A DNA stretch of 64,000 bases. Source: Labilibaculum antarcticum. GTDB taxonomy: Bacteria; Bacteroidota; Bacteroidia; Bacteroidales; Marinifilaceae. The notes beneath the pieces were generated by a model. It worked only from the letters and a program-made list of their open reading frames with translations. It made no database searches and was not told where the DNA came from. Position numbers and translations under genes: made by a program. How positions within the stretch are numbered: position 1 is the first letter of the stretch; each line of letters starts with the position of its first letter. This document shows, piece after piece, positions 50,164 through 63,730 of the stretch. The stretch lies in assembly GCF_002356295.1 (NCBI RefSeq), contig NZ_AP018042.1, forward strand, positions 2,946,361-3,010,360, in the 5' to 3' direction.

Positions 50164-50513
50164 GAGAGAATTAATGAGTTAAAATAGTTTTGTGCTACGA
50201 AGATAATATATCTGGGTAAAATCTTTTCCGAAGGATAGTTAAAAAGCTTAAAAATCTTCATTTTATTCTGTCCATTCCCAATTACCTGTTATAAAAGCAG
50301 GCAATTGGTCGGGCTCTTCGCTAAATCTTTTACCTCGTCCCTCGGTAAAAGGATACCGCTTCTATCCCTAATGGGAACTATTTCGCATTCTTAGCGAACG
50401 ATGTATTATTAACTATCATTGGTAAGCATTCGCTAATTTAATTTTTTTTCAATTTTTTTTAGTCAGATCTTCAGATCGTTAAGCTGATTTTGTGAACTAG
50501 CTCACAAAAAGCA
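50164..50513. other. 350-base spacer between glycosyltransferase and rRNA promoters
   Basis: No gene is seen. A structured block (about 50311-50400) lies in the middle. The rest is AT-rich with T-runs near 50440-50460, possibly an upstream activating sequence for the rRNA promoters. Confidence 0.45.
50311..50400 (+). repeat. Structured GC-richer element before the rRNA operon
   Basis: TTCGCTAA (50317-50324) and TTAGCGAA (50391-50398) are perfect inverted copies, enclosing CGGTA/TACCG (50343-50358) and GGAT/ATCC. The text CGGGCTCTTCGCTAA and ATCCCTAA looks like a repetitive intergenic element of Bacteroidota, from memory. It could be an ncRNA or a repeat; no coding reading is sensible. Confidence 0.4.
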
Positions 50514-50546
50514 TTTGGAAGTGGGGAAAATAATCGTTTATCTTTG
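50514..50546 (+). promoter_or_regulatory. rRNA promoter P1
   Basis: TTTG at 50514-50517 and TATCTTTG at 50539-50546, 21 bases apart, fit the Bacteroidota promoter. It is the first of three sites upstream of 16S. Confidence 0.75.
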
Positions 50547-50676
50547 CACCGCTTTCAACGGAAGGTGTGCAACGGTTTAAGTGATTTGGAGAGTAATTTT
50601 TAGCTTACAAAAACCGGAGTTTATTTTTTTTGAAATTTTTTTGCTTTGGGATTAGGATATGTTGATTTAAATCGAT

Positions 50677-50684
50677 TATCTTTG
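50677..50684 (+). promoter_or_regulatory. rRNA promoter P2 (-7 element)
   Basis: TATCTTTG followed by CACC is like P1, with a T-rich tract (50623-50645) upstream. The nearest TTTG is 28 bases away, so the -33 is weak or uses another sequence. Confidence 0.5.
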
Positions 50685-50774
50685 CACCCGCTTTAAGAGT
50701 TAACGAACTCACTGAGCCACTAGGAAACAAAGGGTTTGAGAGTGAAATTAGCTTGAAAATAAAAGTAAAAAAAG

Positions 50775-50807
50775 ATTTGCAGTTGTAGAATTTAATTGTC
50801 TATATTT
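50775..50807 (+). promoter_or_regulatory. rRNA promoter P3
   Basis: TTTG at 50775-50778 and TATATTTG at 50800-50807, 21 bases apart, with GCAC following the -7, like P1. It is the closest to 16S, about 200 bases upstream. Confidence 0.75.
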
Positions 50808-51014
50808 GCACTCGCTTTTGGAGACAGTAACGACTGTCTTTTATAAGAAGATTATTTAGAACAGATCGCCTATGTTTCGGCAGAAAGTGATCGCCCAAGT
50901 TCTTTGAAAATATTGAAAACAACAAGTTAGGTAAATACAAGAATAAAACCTTGTCAATAAAAATTACGATAACTTCAATACATCCATGAGCAGAATTATA
51001 ATAAAAGTTTTTTT

Positions 51015-52536
<1,522 letters not shown>

Positions 52537-52677
52537 AGAGATTGGAAGTATTGTATATAGATATTGTAATTCAGATAATGGTTTTATCTGTATTTCCTAA
52601 CTGACTGTTTTCATTAATTTATTTATACCATAACCCATAGCGTTAGGGTGTTTTCACCGCTAAGCTGATAGGTATTT

Positions 52678-52751
52678 AGTCCTGTAGCTCAGTTGGTTAG
52701 AGCACTACACTGATAATGTAGGGGTCCGCAGTTCAAATCTGCGCAGGACTA
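52678..52751 (+). tRNA. tRNA-Ile (anticodon GAT)
   Basis: Cloverleaf visible: acceptor AGTCCTG with CAGGACT, D arm GCTCAGTTGGTTAGAGC, anticodon loop CTGATAA, and T arm with GTTCAAATC. Anticodon GAT reads Ile. The CCA is not encoded. It lies in the 16S-23S spacer, the usual position. Confidence 0.95.
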
Positions 52752-52839
52752 CTATTTAATTGGTAATTATAAATTAATAATTGGTAATATTTTATTATTA
52801 ATTGTTAATTATTCATTATTAATTGAAGTGAAACGATAT

Positions 52840-52913
52840 GGGGGATTAGCTCAGTTGGCTAGAGCGCCTGCCTTGCACGCAGGAGGTCATCGGTTCGACT
52901 CCGATATTCTCCA
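52840..52913 (+). tRNA. tRNA-Ala (anticodon TGC)
   Basis: Acceptor GGGGGAT with ATTCTCC (two G-U pairs), D arm GCTCAGTTGGCTAGAGC, anticodon loop CTTGCAC and T arm GTTCGACTC. Anticodon TGC reads Ala. No CCA is encoded. A T/A-rich repeat-like spacer lies before it (about 52755-52825). Confidence 0.95.
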
Positions 52914-53030
52914 CACAAATACTATGGTGTATTTAAAGTTCTTTGACATATTGAAACAAAATTAAAGTAGAAGTAACAAGTAAAGAGACATAGATGAATT
53001 TCGGTAACGAGATTTATTTTTGTTAACACA

Positions 53031-55904
<2,874 letters not shown>

Positions 55905-56011
55905 AGTGCGGGGTTCATCATTGAATCTTTTCAATGTTATTTTTGCTTTAATTTTTCGATATGTCTATGATATTATCTTGAGGGCTATGGTCCAATATAG
56001 ATTAATGATTT

Positions 56012-56121
<110 letters not shown>

Positions 56122-56124
56122 TTT

Positions 56125-56164
56125 AAAGAGTCTTATTCCAACTAGGAGTAAGACTCTTTTTTTG
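56125..56164 (+). terminator. Terminator of the rRNA operon
   Basis: AAAGAGTCTTATTCC and GGAGTAAGACTCTTT pair over 15 positions (one wobble) with a short loop, followed by a T-run. It ends the rRNA operon just after 5S. Confidence 0.92.
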
Positions 56165-56291
56165 TGCCCTAAAATTGCCGAAAGGTGCAATGGACAGGGA
56201 AGAATAAATCGTCTCAATTAGTTAATGCTCTATTTTGATAGTAATTCACAATATTTCAGCAGTTTGAGAAGATGTTTTTATATACTATATC

Positions 56292-56321
56292 TTGCTTTGT
56301 AGAAAATATTGCTTAATTTTG
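56292..56321 (+). promoter_or_regulatory. Promoter of rpsO
   Basis: TTG at 56292-56294 and TAATTTTG at 56314-56321, 19 bases apart, fit the Bacteroidota promoter, giving a start near 56328. A terminator-like hairpin lies directly downstream. Confidence 0.6.
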
Positions 56322-56323
56322 CG

Positions 56324-56352
56324 AACTGATTGTATTGTGCAATCAGTTTTTT
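56324..56352 (+). promoter_or_regulatory. Terminator-like hairpin in the rpsO leader
   Basis: AACTGATTG (56324-56332) and CAATCAGTT (56340-56348) form nine perfect pairs with a seven-base loop, followed by T residues. Its 5' arm overlaps the expected transcription start, so it may be partly in the DNA only. S15 regulates its own mRNA in other bacteria, so this may be an attenuator or binding site. Confidence 0.4.
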
Positions 56353-56378
56353 AAGTTTAATTTTTTAAAAGAAGTATT

Positions 56379-56648
56379 ATGTATTTATCAGCAGAGAAGA
56401 AGCAAGAGCTTTTCAAAGAGTACGGGAAGTCTAACAAAGATACTGGGACTGCAGAATCACAAGTAGCTTTGTTTTCATACCGTATCAGTCACTTGACTGA
56501 ACATTTAAAGAAAAACAGAAAAGATTACAGTACCCAACGTGCACTGCAATTGCTAGTAGGTAAGAGAAGAAATTTTCTTGATTACTTAAAAGCAAAAGAT
56601 ATTGAAAGATACAGAGCTATAATTAAAGCTTTAAATATTCGTAAATAA
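56379..56648 (+). CDS. rpsO: 30S ribosomal protein S15
   Basis: S15 binds 16S rRNA early in 30S assembly. The 89-residue sequence matches the family: GTAESQVALFSYRISHLTEHLK, then a basic KNRKDY block and RRNFLDYLK near the C-terminus. The size is standard. A terminator follows directly, and pnp is next, the classic rpsO-pnp order. Confidence 0.97.
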   Translation: MYLSAEKKQELFKEYGKSNKDTGTAESQVALFSYRISHLTEHLKKNRKDYSTQRALQLLVGKRRNFLDYLKAKDIERYRAIIKALNIRK

Positions 56649-56657
56649 TATCATATT

Positions 56658-56690
56658 AAAGCAATCCCGATTACTCGGGATTGCTTTTTG
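56658..56690 (+). terminator. Terminator between rpsO and pnp
   Basis: AAAGCAATCCCGA and TCGGGATTGCTTT pair perfectly (13 pairs, four-base loop) and T residues follow. It lies ten bases after the rpsO stop. Read-through or a separate promoter must serve pnp. Confidence 0.85.
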
Positions 56691-56752
56691 TAATATATGG
56701 CGACATCTTGTTGCTTATCCTAAAAAAAGAGTGTGAAACAAACTACACAAAG

Positions 56753-58885
56753 ATGAAAGTGATTGAAAAAATAATTGATTTAGGTGATGGAAGGTCCATC
56801 ACAATTGAAACAGGGAAGTTAGCGAAACAGGCTGATGGAGCTGTTGTAGTTAAAATGGGTAAGACCATGTTGTTGGCTACTGTTGTGTCTTCAAAAGATG
56901 CAAAAGCTGATGTTGATTTTATGCCTTTATCGGTAGAATACAAGGAGAAATATAGTGCTTTAGGCAGATTCCCTGGAGGTTTCATGAAACGTGAAGGTAG
57001 ACCTTCGGATTATGAAATTCTTATTTGTCGTCTTGTGGATCGTGCTCTACGTCCATTATTCCCTGCAGATTACCACGCAGAAACTTTTGTTGTAATTAAC
57101 CTTATTTCGGTTGATGCAAATGATATGCCTGACGCTCTTGCTGGTTTAGCCGCATCTGCAGCGCTTGCTGTTTCTGATGTGCCGTTTGCAGAACCAATTT
57201 CTGAAGTTCGTGTTGCCCGAATTGATGGCAAAATGATGATTAATCCAGGTCGTGAAGAATTAGCTACTGCTGATCTTGATATGATTATTGCGGCTACCAT
57301 GGATAACATCATGATGGTTGAAGGTGAAATGTCTGAAGTTTCTGAAGCTGAAATGTTAGAAGCTATCAAATTCGGTCATGAAGCTATTAAAGTTCAATGT
57401 CAGGTTCAAATTGAGTTGGCTGAACTAACAGGTAAAACTGTAAAAAGAGAATATTGTCACGAAACTAACGATGAAGAACTTCGTCAGTTAATCGTGGATA
57501 AAACATATGCTAAGGTATTAGCAGTTGCAAGATTACAGAATCCAAATAAGCACGAACGTTCTGCTTCATTTGCTGCTGTAAAAGAAGAATTTATTGCTGA
57601 ATATTCAGAAGGCAAAGAGGCTTCAGATATTAACAAATCTTTGATTGGTCGTTACTATCACGATGTAGAAAAAGATGCCGTTAGAGAAATGGTTTTAGAA
57701 GATCGTGTACGTTTAGATGGTCGTAAAACCAACGAAATTCGCCCAATTTGGTCTGAAGTTGATTATTTACCAGGTGCTCATGGTTCTGCAATATTTACCA
57801 GAGGTGAAACTCAATCATTAACTTCGGTTACTTTAGGTACTAAGTTGGATGAGAAATTGGTAGATGATGTATTGTACAGAGGAAAAGAGAAATTTGTACT
57901 TCATTATAATTTCCCTTCATTCTCAACTGGAGATGCCCGTCCAAACCGTGGTATTAGCCGTAGAGAAGTAGGTCACGGTAATTTGGCTTTTAGAGCGTTA
58001 AAAGGAATGATTCCTAAAGATTCTCCATATGCTATTCGTGTTGTTTCTGATATTTTAGAATCTAATGGTTCATCATCAATGGCTACTGTATGTGCAGGAA
58101 CATTGGCGTTAATGGATGCAGGTATTAAAATTAAAAATCCGGTAACAGGTATTGCTATGGGATTGATCTCTACCAAAGGGGCTGAGAAATATGCTGTATT
58201 GTCTGATATTCTTGGTGATGAAGATCATTTAGGTGATATGGACTTTAAAGTAACTGGTACTAAAGATGGTATTACAGCGACTCAAATGGATATTAAAGTT
58301 GACGGACTTCCTTATGAAGTGTTAGCTCAAGCATTGGATCAGGCAAGAGAAGGTCGTCTTCATATTTTAGGTAAAATAGAAGAGACAATTGCTGCACCAA
58401 GAGAAGACTTGAAACCTCACGCTCCTCGTATTGTGTCAATGGAAATTCCAAAAGAGATGATTGGTGCGGTAATCGGACCAGGTGGAAAAATTATTCAAGA
58501 AATTCAAGAATCAACAGGTGCTGTTTTGGTTATTGAGGAAATTGACAATAAAGGTGTTATCGATATTTCTGCTAATAATAAAGAAGCAATTGATGCGGCT
58601 TTAGCTCGTATTAAGGGTATTGTAGCTATTCCTGAAGTGGGAGAAATCTATAAAGGGAAAGTGAAATCAATAGTTGCTTTTGGTGCTTTTGTTGAAGTTC
58701 TTCCAGGAAAAGATGGTTTACTTCATATTTCGGAAATAGAACACAGAAGATTAAATACAGTTGATGAAGTTTTGAAAGAAGGTCAGATTATTGAAGTGAA
58801 ACTTATTGAAGTTGATGCTAAATCTGGTAAATTAAAACTTTCTAGAAAAGCTTTGTTACCAAAGCCTGAGAAAGACGAAAAATAG
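56753..58885 (+). CDS. pnp: Polyribonucleotide nucleotidyltransferase (PNPase)
   Basis: PNPase degrades RNA 3' to 5' with phosphate and is a core member of RNA decay machinery. The 710-residue protein has two RNase PH domains (the second with [20 protein letters not shown] and [17 protein letters not shown]), a KH domain (about 555-615, [17 protein letters not shown]) and an S1 domain (about 625-695, [20 protein letters not shown]). The start at 56753 gives [14 protein letters not shown]; the ORF extends 24 codons further upstream into the rpsO terminator region, which is not family sequence. Confidence 0.96.
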   Translation: MKVIEKIIDLGDGRSITIETGKLAKQADGAVVVKMGKTMLLATVVSSKDAKADVDFMPLSVEYKEKYSALGRFPGGFMKREGRPSDYEILICRLVDRALRPLFPADYHAETFVVINLISVDANDMPDALAGLAASAALAVSDVPFAEPISEVRVARIDGKMMINPGREELATADLDMIIAATMDNIMMVEGEMSEVSEAEMLEAIKFGHEAIKVQCQVQIELAELTGKTVKREYCHETNDEELRQLIVDKTYAKVLAVARLQNPNKHERSASFAAVKEEFIAEYSEGKEASDINKSLIGRYYHDVEKDAVREMVLEDRVRLDGRKTNEIRPIWSEVDYLPGAHGSAIFTRGETQSLTSVTLGTKLDEKLVDDVLYRGKEKFVLHYNFPSFSTGDARPNRGISRREVGHGNLAFRALKGMIPKDSPYAIRVVSDILESNGSSSMATVCAGTLALMDAGIKIKNPVTGIAMGLISTKGAEKYAVLSDILGDEDHLGDMDFKVTGTKDGITATQMDIKVDGLPYEVLAQALDQAREGRLHILGKIEETIAAPREDLKPHAPRIVSMEIPKEMIGAVIGPGGKIIQEIQESTGAVLVIEEIDNKGVIDISANNKEAIDAALARIKGIVAIPEVGEIYKGKVKSIVAFGAFVEVLPGKDGLLHISEIEHRRLNTVDEVLKEGQIIEVKLIEVDAKSGKLKLSRKALLPKPEKDEK

Positions 58886-58905
58886 TAAATCAAATATATG
58901 ATTTG

Positions 58906-58936
58906 AAATCCCGGATTTAGTCCGGGATTTTTTTTT
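58906..58936 (+). terminator. Terminator after pnp
   Basis: AAATCCCGGA and TCCGGGATTT form ten perfect pairs with a five-base loop, followed by T residues. Confidence 0.88.
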
Positions 58937-58986
58937 GCTGTTGACTGATTGTCTAACTTTGAAACTTCTAAAATAGAATAAACTTT

Positions 58987-59475
58987 ATGGACGGGAATTG
59001 GGTTGATAAAATTTCAAAAGATGTAGATGAGCAAATTGATCTTTATATATCAGTTCGCGATTATCGTTTCTATCAGATTGAAAAATTAAAGAGAATTGCT
59101 AAGCATTTACAAAGGCAGAAGAATTGTTCGGAGTGTAAATCCGCAAAAAAAGAGTTGGAAGAAATTGTACTGGATTTAGATCGGTTGATTAATAAGTCAG
59201 GTGTAAATAGAGGGGAGTATGAGAAAAGGGTTGAAAAGTTGATAGAGCATTTAAAAGATCAACACAACGTATTTCAAGCTCATCATTTTACTTATACTTA
59301 CTCGACAATTTTCACCCTCGTTGGTGCTGGTTTTGGACTTGTATTGACTTACGGTATGTTTTCGAGTTTTAATCCGTCAGTTTTCTTTATGCCGGCAGGA
59401 GTAGGAATGTTTCTGGGAAACATTATGGGAAGCAGGAAAGACAAAGAATGTGTTCGCGAAGGAAAACAGATATAG
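58987..59475 (+). CDS. Small membrane protein with CxxC and coiled coil, unknown
   Basis: The 162-residue product starts with helices of coiled-coil type (residues 1-95), with a CSEC pair at about residues 43-46 followed by basic and acidic residues. Two hydrophobic segments lie near 102-122 and 129-147. The C-terminus is charged (GSRKDKECVREGK). No family is recognised. A TAACTTTG (58954-58961) 26 bases upstream may be part of its promoter. Confidence 0.7.
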   Translation: MDGNWVDKISKDVDEQIDLYISVRDYRFYQIEKLKRIAKHLQRQKNCSECKSAKKELEEIVLDLDRLINKSGVNRGEYEKRVEKLIEHLKDQHNVFQAHHFTYTYSTIFTLVGAGFGLVLTYGMFSSFNPSVFFMPAGVGMFLGNIMGSRKDKECVREGKQI

Positions 59476-59661
59476 GAGGGTAAAGAAAGAAGTATATTGC
59501 TTGATGAATTACGATTATCTACGAGCAAATTGACTTTTTTTTTAAAGTAAAGAGCTATTGGTCATTTTTTATTGGAAATGGCTCTTCCTTTTATTTAAAA
59601 AAGTCTGATATTTACTCCTCATTTTCTATTTTTATGTCTTCAAATCTGTAACTCGTTATTA

Positions 59662-60297
59662 ATGGATTATAAGTTTATCGTAATCGAAGGGAATATTGGT
59701 GCAGGGAAGACCTCACTCTCACATAAAATCGCTGAAGAGTATAATGCAAAACTAATTTTGGAACAGTTTGCAAATAATCCTTTTTTGCCAAAATTTTATG
59801 AGGATCCGGAGAAATATTCATTTCCCCTCGAGATGTCTTTTCTTGCAGATCGATACAATCAATTAAAAAGAGAATTAGGCGAGAGAGATTTGTTTAAATC
59901 CTTTACCATAGCAGATTATTACTTCATGAAATCATTGATTTTTTCGAAGCAAACGCTTAAGGATGATGAGTATAATCTATATCGGCAGTTTTTCCACATT
60001 ATTTATAATTCTTTAGTCAAACCCGATTTGTATGTCTACCTTCATTCCAATGTAGACAAGCTGTTAACCAACATAAAAAGCAGAGGTAGAGAGTATGAAC
60101 AAGAAATTTCAGTAGACTATTTACAAAAAATACAGGATAGCTATTTCGAGTTTTTTAAGCAGCAACAAGAGCTTAGTTTTCTGATAATTGACACAAATAA
60201 TATCGATTTCGTTAATAATACAACTGATTATGCGAAAGTTTCAAAGGCTATTTTTGACTGTGATTGTAAAAAGGGGATAAATAGAATCATTCTTTGA
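59662..60297 (+). CDS. Deoxynucleoside kinase
   Basis: This 211-residue enzyme phosphorylates deoxynucleosides for salvage. It has the P-loop GNIGAGKTSLS at residues 9-19, the EQFANNPFLPKFYEDPEKY and FPLEMSFLADR segments, the TIADYYFMKSL region and the lid-like KSRGREYEQEIS, all typical of the dNK/dGK family. The substrate (dA, dG or dC) cannot be read from sequence. It is a single gene between two unlike neighbours. Confidence 0.9.
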   Translation: MDYKFIVIEGNIGAGKTSLSHKIAEEYNAKLILEQFANNPFLPKFYEDPEKYSFPLEMSFLADRYNQLKRELGERDLFKSFTIADYYFMKSLIFSKQTLKDDEYNLYRQFFHIIYNSLVKPDLYVYLHSNVDKLLTNIKSRGREYEQEISVDYLQKIQDSYFEFFKQQQELSFLIIDTNNIDFVNNTTDYAKVSKAIFDCDCKKGINRIIL

Positions 60298-60411
60298 AGC
60301 CTTCATAGATCAAATAAAAATATGGAATCGATTTAATTTGCATAAAATTTTCTTAAATTTGTTTTTGAAGTAGAATATAATGTTTAAAGTTAAAATAATT
60401 AAGTAGTTGTT

Positions 60412-62136
60412 ATGAAAAGATCAAAGGTTATTTCCCTAGCTTCTTTGCTATTGTCAGTTGTAGTTCTTTCGAGCTGTGCTGGATTAAGCAAAATGAAGAA
60501 AGAAGCAAGTAACATCAAGTATCAAGTGACTCCTGAAGTTTTGGAAGCTCATGCAGATATGGTTGATGTAAAAATCACAGTTAATATTCCTGCAAAGTAT
60601 TTCAACAAGAATGTTGTTTTAGTTGCAACTCCGGTTCTAAAATTCGAATCAGGAGAGAAGGCTTTTCCTTCAAAAACTTTGCAAGGTGAAAAAGTTCAAG
60701 GAAACAACACAGTAGTTCCTTACGAAACAGGTAAAACAATCACTTACACTGGCAAAATTCCTTACGAACAAGCAATGAGAATTTCTGACCTTGAAGTAAG
60801 AATGGTTGGTAGTAAAGGTGACAAGTCTCAGGAATTTGAGCCTTATAAAGTTGCTGATGGCGTTATCGCTACTGCTACTTTGGTTCAAAATGCTCCACGT
60901 AACATTGTTGGAAAAGATGCTTTCCAAAGAGTTATTGCAGAAAGCAAAGATGCCGATCTTCATTACTTGATCAACAGTTCTCAAGTTCGTTGGTCAGAAA
61001 TGAATGCTGAAGATATTGCTGCTCTTAAAGTATATTTAGATGCTGCTAAAAAGGATGAGAAAAAAGAATACAAAGGTGTTGAAGTTTCTGCTTATGCATC
61101 TCCTGATGGAAAGCAAGATTTTAATGAGAAACTAGCTAACAACCGTGAAGGTTCTTCTTCTAAGTTCATCAAGAAGGAAATGAAGAAAGCTAAAATGGAT
61201 GAGTATACTTCTGATGATTTCTTCAAAAGTAATGTAACTCCAGAAGATTGGGCTGGATTCCAAGAATTAATGAAAGCTTCAAACATTCAAGATAAAGAGT
61301 TGATCTTACGTGTTCTTTCTATGTACTCAGATCCTGAAGTACGTGAAAAAGAAATCAGAAATATTTCTGCTGCTTTTGACGAAGTGAAAAAAGAAGTACT
61401 TCCTAAATTGAGAAGAGCTAAATTTGTAGTTAACGTTGATCTAATTGGAAAAACTGATGCTGAATTGAAATCTCTTGTAATGAGTAATCCTTCTGAATTA
61501 AATGCTGAAGAATTATTATATGCTGCTACTTTAGTAGAATCTGCTGATGATAAATTGGCTGTTTACGAAACTGCTAAAAAGCAATTTCCTAAAGACTGGA
61601 GAGGTTATAATGATGCAGGTATGATCTTGTTCGGAATGGATAAAGTATCTGAAGCTAAAACTAACTTCGATAAAGCAGATCAACTTTCTGCTAACAACCC
61701 TGTTGTTAAAAACAACTTAGGAGCTGTTGAGTTAGTTAACGGTAATGTAAGCGAAGCTGAAGTTCTTTTTGGTGCTGCAACTGGTGCTGGAAACGAAGTG
61801 AATTACAACTTAGGTATCGTTGCTGTTAAAAAAGCACAATATGATACTGCTGTTAAGCAATTCGGTGAGTGTACTGCTGCTAATGCTGCATTGGCTAACA
61901 TCCTTGTTGGAAAATACAATGTTGCTTTAGACAAGCTAAATGCTAACACTAGCGATGATGCTATCGTTTATTACTTGAAAGCTGTAGTTGGTGCAAGAAC
62001 TGATAACAATAATCTTGTTTTCACAAATCTTGAAACAGCTATTGCTAAAGATGCTTCATTAAAAGCGACTGCAAAAACTGATATGGAATTTGCTAAAGTT
62101 TTTGAAGATGCTAAATTCAAAGCTATTGTAGAGTAA
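60412..62136 (+). CDS. OmpA-like and TPR lipoprotein
   Basis: The 574-residue protein has a lipoprotein signal ending LSSC (Cys about residue 22). An N-terminal beta domain follows (about 35-150), then an OmpA-like region with VSAYASPDGKQDFNEKLANN and a following REG near residue 230, then TPR-like helices (about 370-545). From memory, Bacteroidota have several such large surface or periplasmic lipoproteins that bind peptidoglycan. Codon use looks biased (many GCT, AAA, GAA), which suggests strong expression. It ends at a terminator and is probably monocistronic. Confidence 0.8.
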   Translation: MKRSKVISLASLLLSVVVLSSCAGLSKMKKEASNIKYQVTPEVLEAHADMVDVKITVNIPAKYFNKNVVLVATPVLKFESGEKAFPSKTLQGEKVQGNNTVVPYETGKTITYTGKIPYEQAMRISDLEVRMVGSKGDKSQEFEPYKVADGVIATATLVQNAPRNIVGKDAFQRVIAESKDADLHYLINSSQVRWSEMNAEDIAALKVYLDAAKKDEKKEYKGVEVSAYASPDGKQDFNEKLANNREGSSSKFIKKEMKKAKMDEYTSDDFFKSNVTPEDWAGFQELMKASNIQDKELILRVLSMYSDPEVREKEIRNISAAFDEVKKEVLPKLRRAKFVVNVDLIGKTDAELKSLVMSNPSELNAEELLYAATLVESADDKLAVYETAKKQFPKDWRGYNDAGMILFGMDKVSEAKTNFDKADQLSANNPVVKNNLGAVELVNGNVSEAEVLFGAATGAGNEVNYNLGIVAVKKAQYDTAVKQFGECTAANAALANILVGKYNVALDKLNANTSDDAIVYYLKAVVGARTDNNNLVFTNLETAIAKDASLKATAKTDMEFAKVFEDAKFKAIVE

Positions 62137-62159
62137 TTCGTTATTCTTAAAAATATTGA

Positions 62160-62190
62160 AAAGCGACCCATTTATGGGTCGCTTTTTTTT
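62160..62190 (+). terminator. Terminator after the OmpA/TPR lipoprotein gene
   Basis: AAAGCGACCCA and TGGGTCGCTTT form 11 perfect pairs with a four-base loop, followed by T residues. Confidence 0.9.
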
Positions 62191-62276
62191 ATTCATGAAA
62201 GTAGTTTATTCAGTAGATTTTTTAACTTCGTCATGTCACTTTTGTTTGTGAAATAAAGCATTAAATAGATTGTAGA

Positions 62277-63089
62277 ATGGAAATCGAATTCCCATATAAA
62301 GTATTAAATAATTTTCAAGGATATGTTTTCTTTTCGGAAATGCATCACCAAACAAAGAATTGTTACGAGGAGCGAATTGTTCTGAACTTTGCAAACACAA
62401 AGGTGATTGAATCTAATTTATTTGCCATCTTGGGAAGTGTTGTTGCTGGTTTAGAGCGTAGGAAGAATAAAATTAAGCTCGTAAACATGCAAGAGTCCAT
62501 TCTGAATTTATTCAATTCCAAGAAGTTGATAAATGGTTCTGCACGAAAATATTTATGGAAGAGTTTCGTGAAATGCCAGCAGTTTGCCTCGGCCGATGAA
62601 GAGGCTTTGTCTGACTATTTGGTAAAAAGAATATTTCCTGAACGTCCTGAAATAAAATTAAATCAGCAATTAAAAATGGCGGTACAGTTGTGTGTTGCCG
62701 AAGTGTATCGAAATGCATTTGCACACAGTAATTGCAAAGAGGTTTTTATTGCCCATTACTATTCGGTGTATAATAAAAAGCTGATTGTTAGCATTGTCAG
62801 TCAGGGGCGGCCATTTAATTTATTGGTCAACAAAATTCTAAATAAAAACCTAAATAACGTAGGCGCAATAGAATGGGCCGTTGAAGAAGGAAATACAACA
62901 CAAGAAGATACTCACAAAGGAATTGGATTGTATACCATTCGCCAATTTGTGAAACAAAATAGAGGCCGAATTCAAATTATGTCGGGCGATGGAGTATGGA
63001 AACAAGTGAAACACCGAACTTTTTCAAAATTGTACGAAAAAGAATTTCCAGGATCTGTTGTCTCCTTAGAATTCAACCTTCAGGAATAA
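62277..63089 (+). CDS. HATPase regulator with STAS-like N-terminus
   Basis: The 270-residue protein has a GHKL-type ATPase domain in its C-terminal half: N-box AVQLCVAEVYRNAFAHS (about residue 145) and G-box KGIGLYTIRQFVKQNRG (about 218), as in anti-sigma/serine kinases such as SpoIIAB/RsbW. The N-terminal half (about 30-90, LNFANTKVIESNLFAILGS) looks like a STAS-type anti-anti-sigma domain. It has no His-phosphoacceptor region, so it is unlikely to be a standard sensor kinase. The pairing of the two domain types in one chain suggests a switch protein, but this is inferred. Confidence 0.7.
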   Translation: MEIEFPYKVLNNFQGYVFFSEMHHQTKNCYEERIVLNFANTKVIESNLFAILGSVVAGLERRKNKIKLVNMQESILNLFNSKKLINGSARKYLWKSFVKCQQFASADEEALSDYLVKRIFPERPEIKLNQQLKMAVQLCVAEVYRNAFAHSNCKEVFIAHYYSVYNKKLIVSIVSQGRPFNLLVNKILNKNLNNVGAIEWAVEEGNTTQEDTHKGIGLYTIRQFVKQNRGRIQIMSGDGVWKQVKHRTFSKLYEKEFPGSVVSLEFNLQE

Positions 63090-63091
63090 TC

Positions 63092-63631
63092 TTATTTCTT
63101 GTGATGGTTTAGTTTCGAGAAAATATCCCAAAGAACAATACCGCAACTTACCGATACATTAAAAGAGTGTTTTGTCCCAAACTGAGGGATCTCGATACAG
63201 CCTTCCGATTGGCTGACAATATTCTGCTGAACCCCTTTTACCTCATTTCCAAAAACCAAAGCATATTTCTTTGAAGTGTCTACTTTAAAATCCTCCAAAG
63301 AAGTGCTGTTTTCAGCTTGTTCAACCGAGTAAACGTCAAATCCATTACTTTTTAATTTCGCTGTCGCATCTTCAGTCTTGTCAAAATACTCCCAGTGAAC
63401 AGAATCCTCAGCCCCTAAAGCCGTTTTGTGCAATTCCCGGTGAGGAGGAGTAGCAGTAATTCCACAAAGATAAACCGCTTCAACCAAAAGCGCATCCGAT
63501 GTACGAAAAACAGAACCAATGTTGTTCAGGCTTCTTACATTATCCAATACGATTATAATAGGAGTCTTTTCAGACTCTTTAAACTCATCAATACTCTTTC
63601 GGTTTAATTCACTATTCTTTAGTTTTCTCAT
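63092..63631 (-). CDS. TrmH/SpoU-family RNA 2'-O-methyltransferase
   Basis: The 179-residue protein has the three SPOUT motifs: DNVRSLNNIGSVFRTSDA (about residue 30), ALVFGNEVKG (about 125) and IEIPQFGTKHSFNVSVSCGI (about 145), which form the trefoil-knot SAM site. It methylates a 2'-hydroxyl of tRNA or rRNA; the target is not readable. There is no extra RNA-binding N-terminal domain, unlike RlmB. The gene converges with the HATPase gene, only two bases apart. Confidence 0.9.
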   Translation of the reverse strand: MRKLKNSELNRKSIDEFKESEKTPIIIVLDNVRSLNNIGSVFRTSDALLVEAVYLCGITATPPHRELHKTALGAEDSVHWEYFDKTEDATAKLKSNGFDVYSVEQAENSTSLEDFKVDTSKKYALVFGNEVKGVQQNIVSQSEGCIEIPQFGTKHSFNVSVSCGIVLWDIFSKLNHHKK

Positions 63632-63685
63632 TGCTTAATTGGAATGTAAGAGGGTTTTGTTCGATTTGGATACAAAAATATAAAA

Positions 63686-63712
63686 AAAGGAATCCTTTTG
63701 AGATTCCTTTGA
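63686..63712 (-). terminator. Terminator after the arginine deiminase gene
   Basis: AAAGGAATC and GATTCCTTT form nine perfect pairs with a seven-base loop; on the - strand it is followed by a T-run. It terminates the arginine deiminase gene, whose stop lies at 63731. Confidence 0.8.
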
Positions 63713-63730
63713 TTTATTTTGTTGGTATTA

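Noticed and set aside
52755-52825. A/T-rich TAATTGGTAATTAT-like repeats between the tRNA genes as an attachment site
   Set aside because: There is no integrase or duplicated tRNA end; it is low-complexity spacer.
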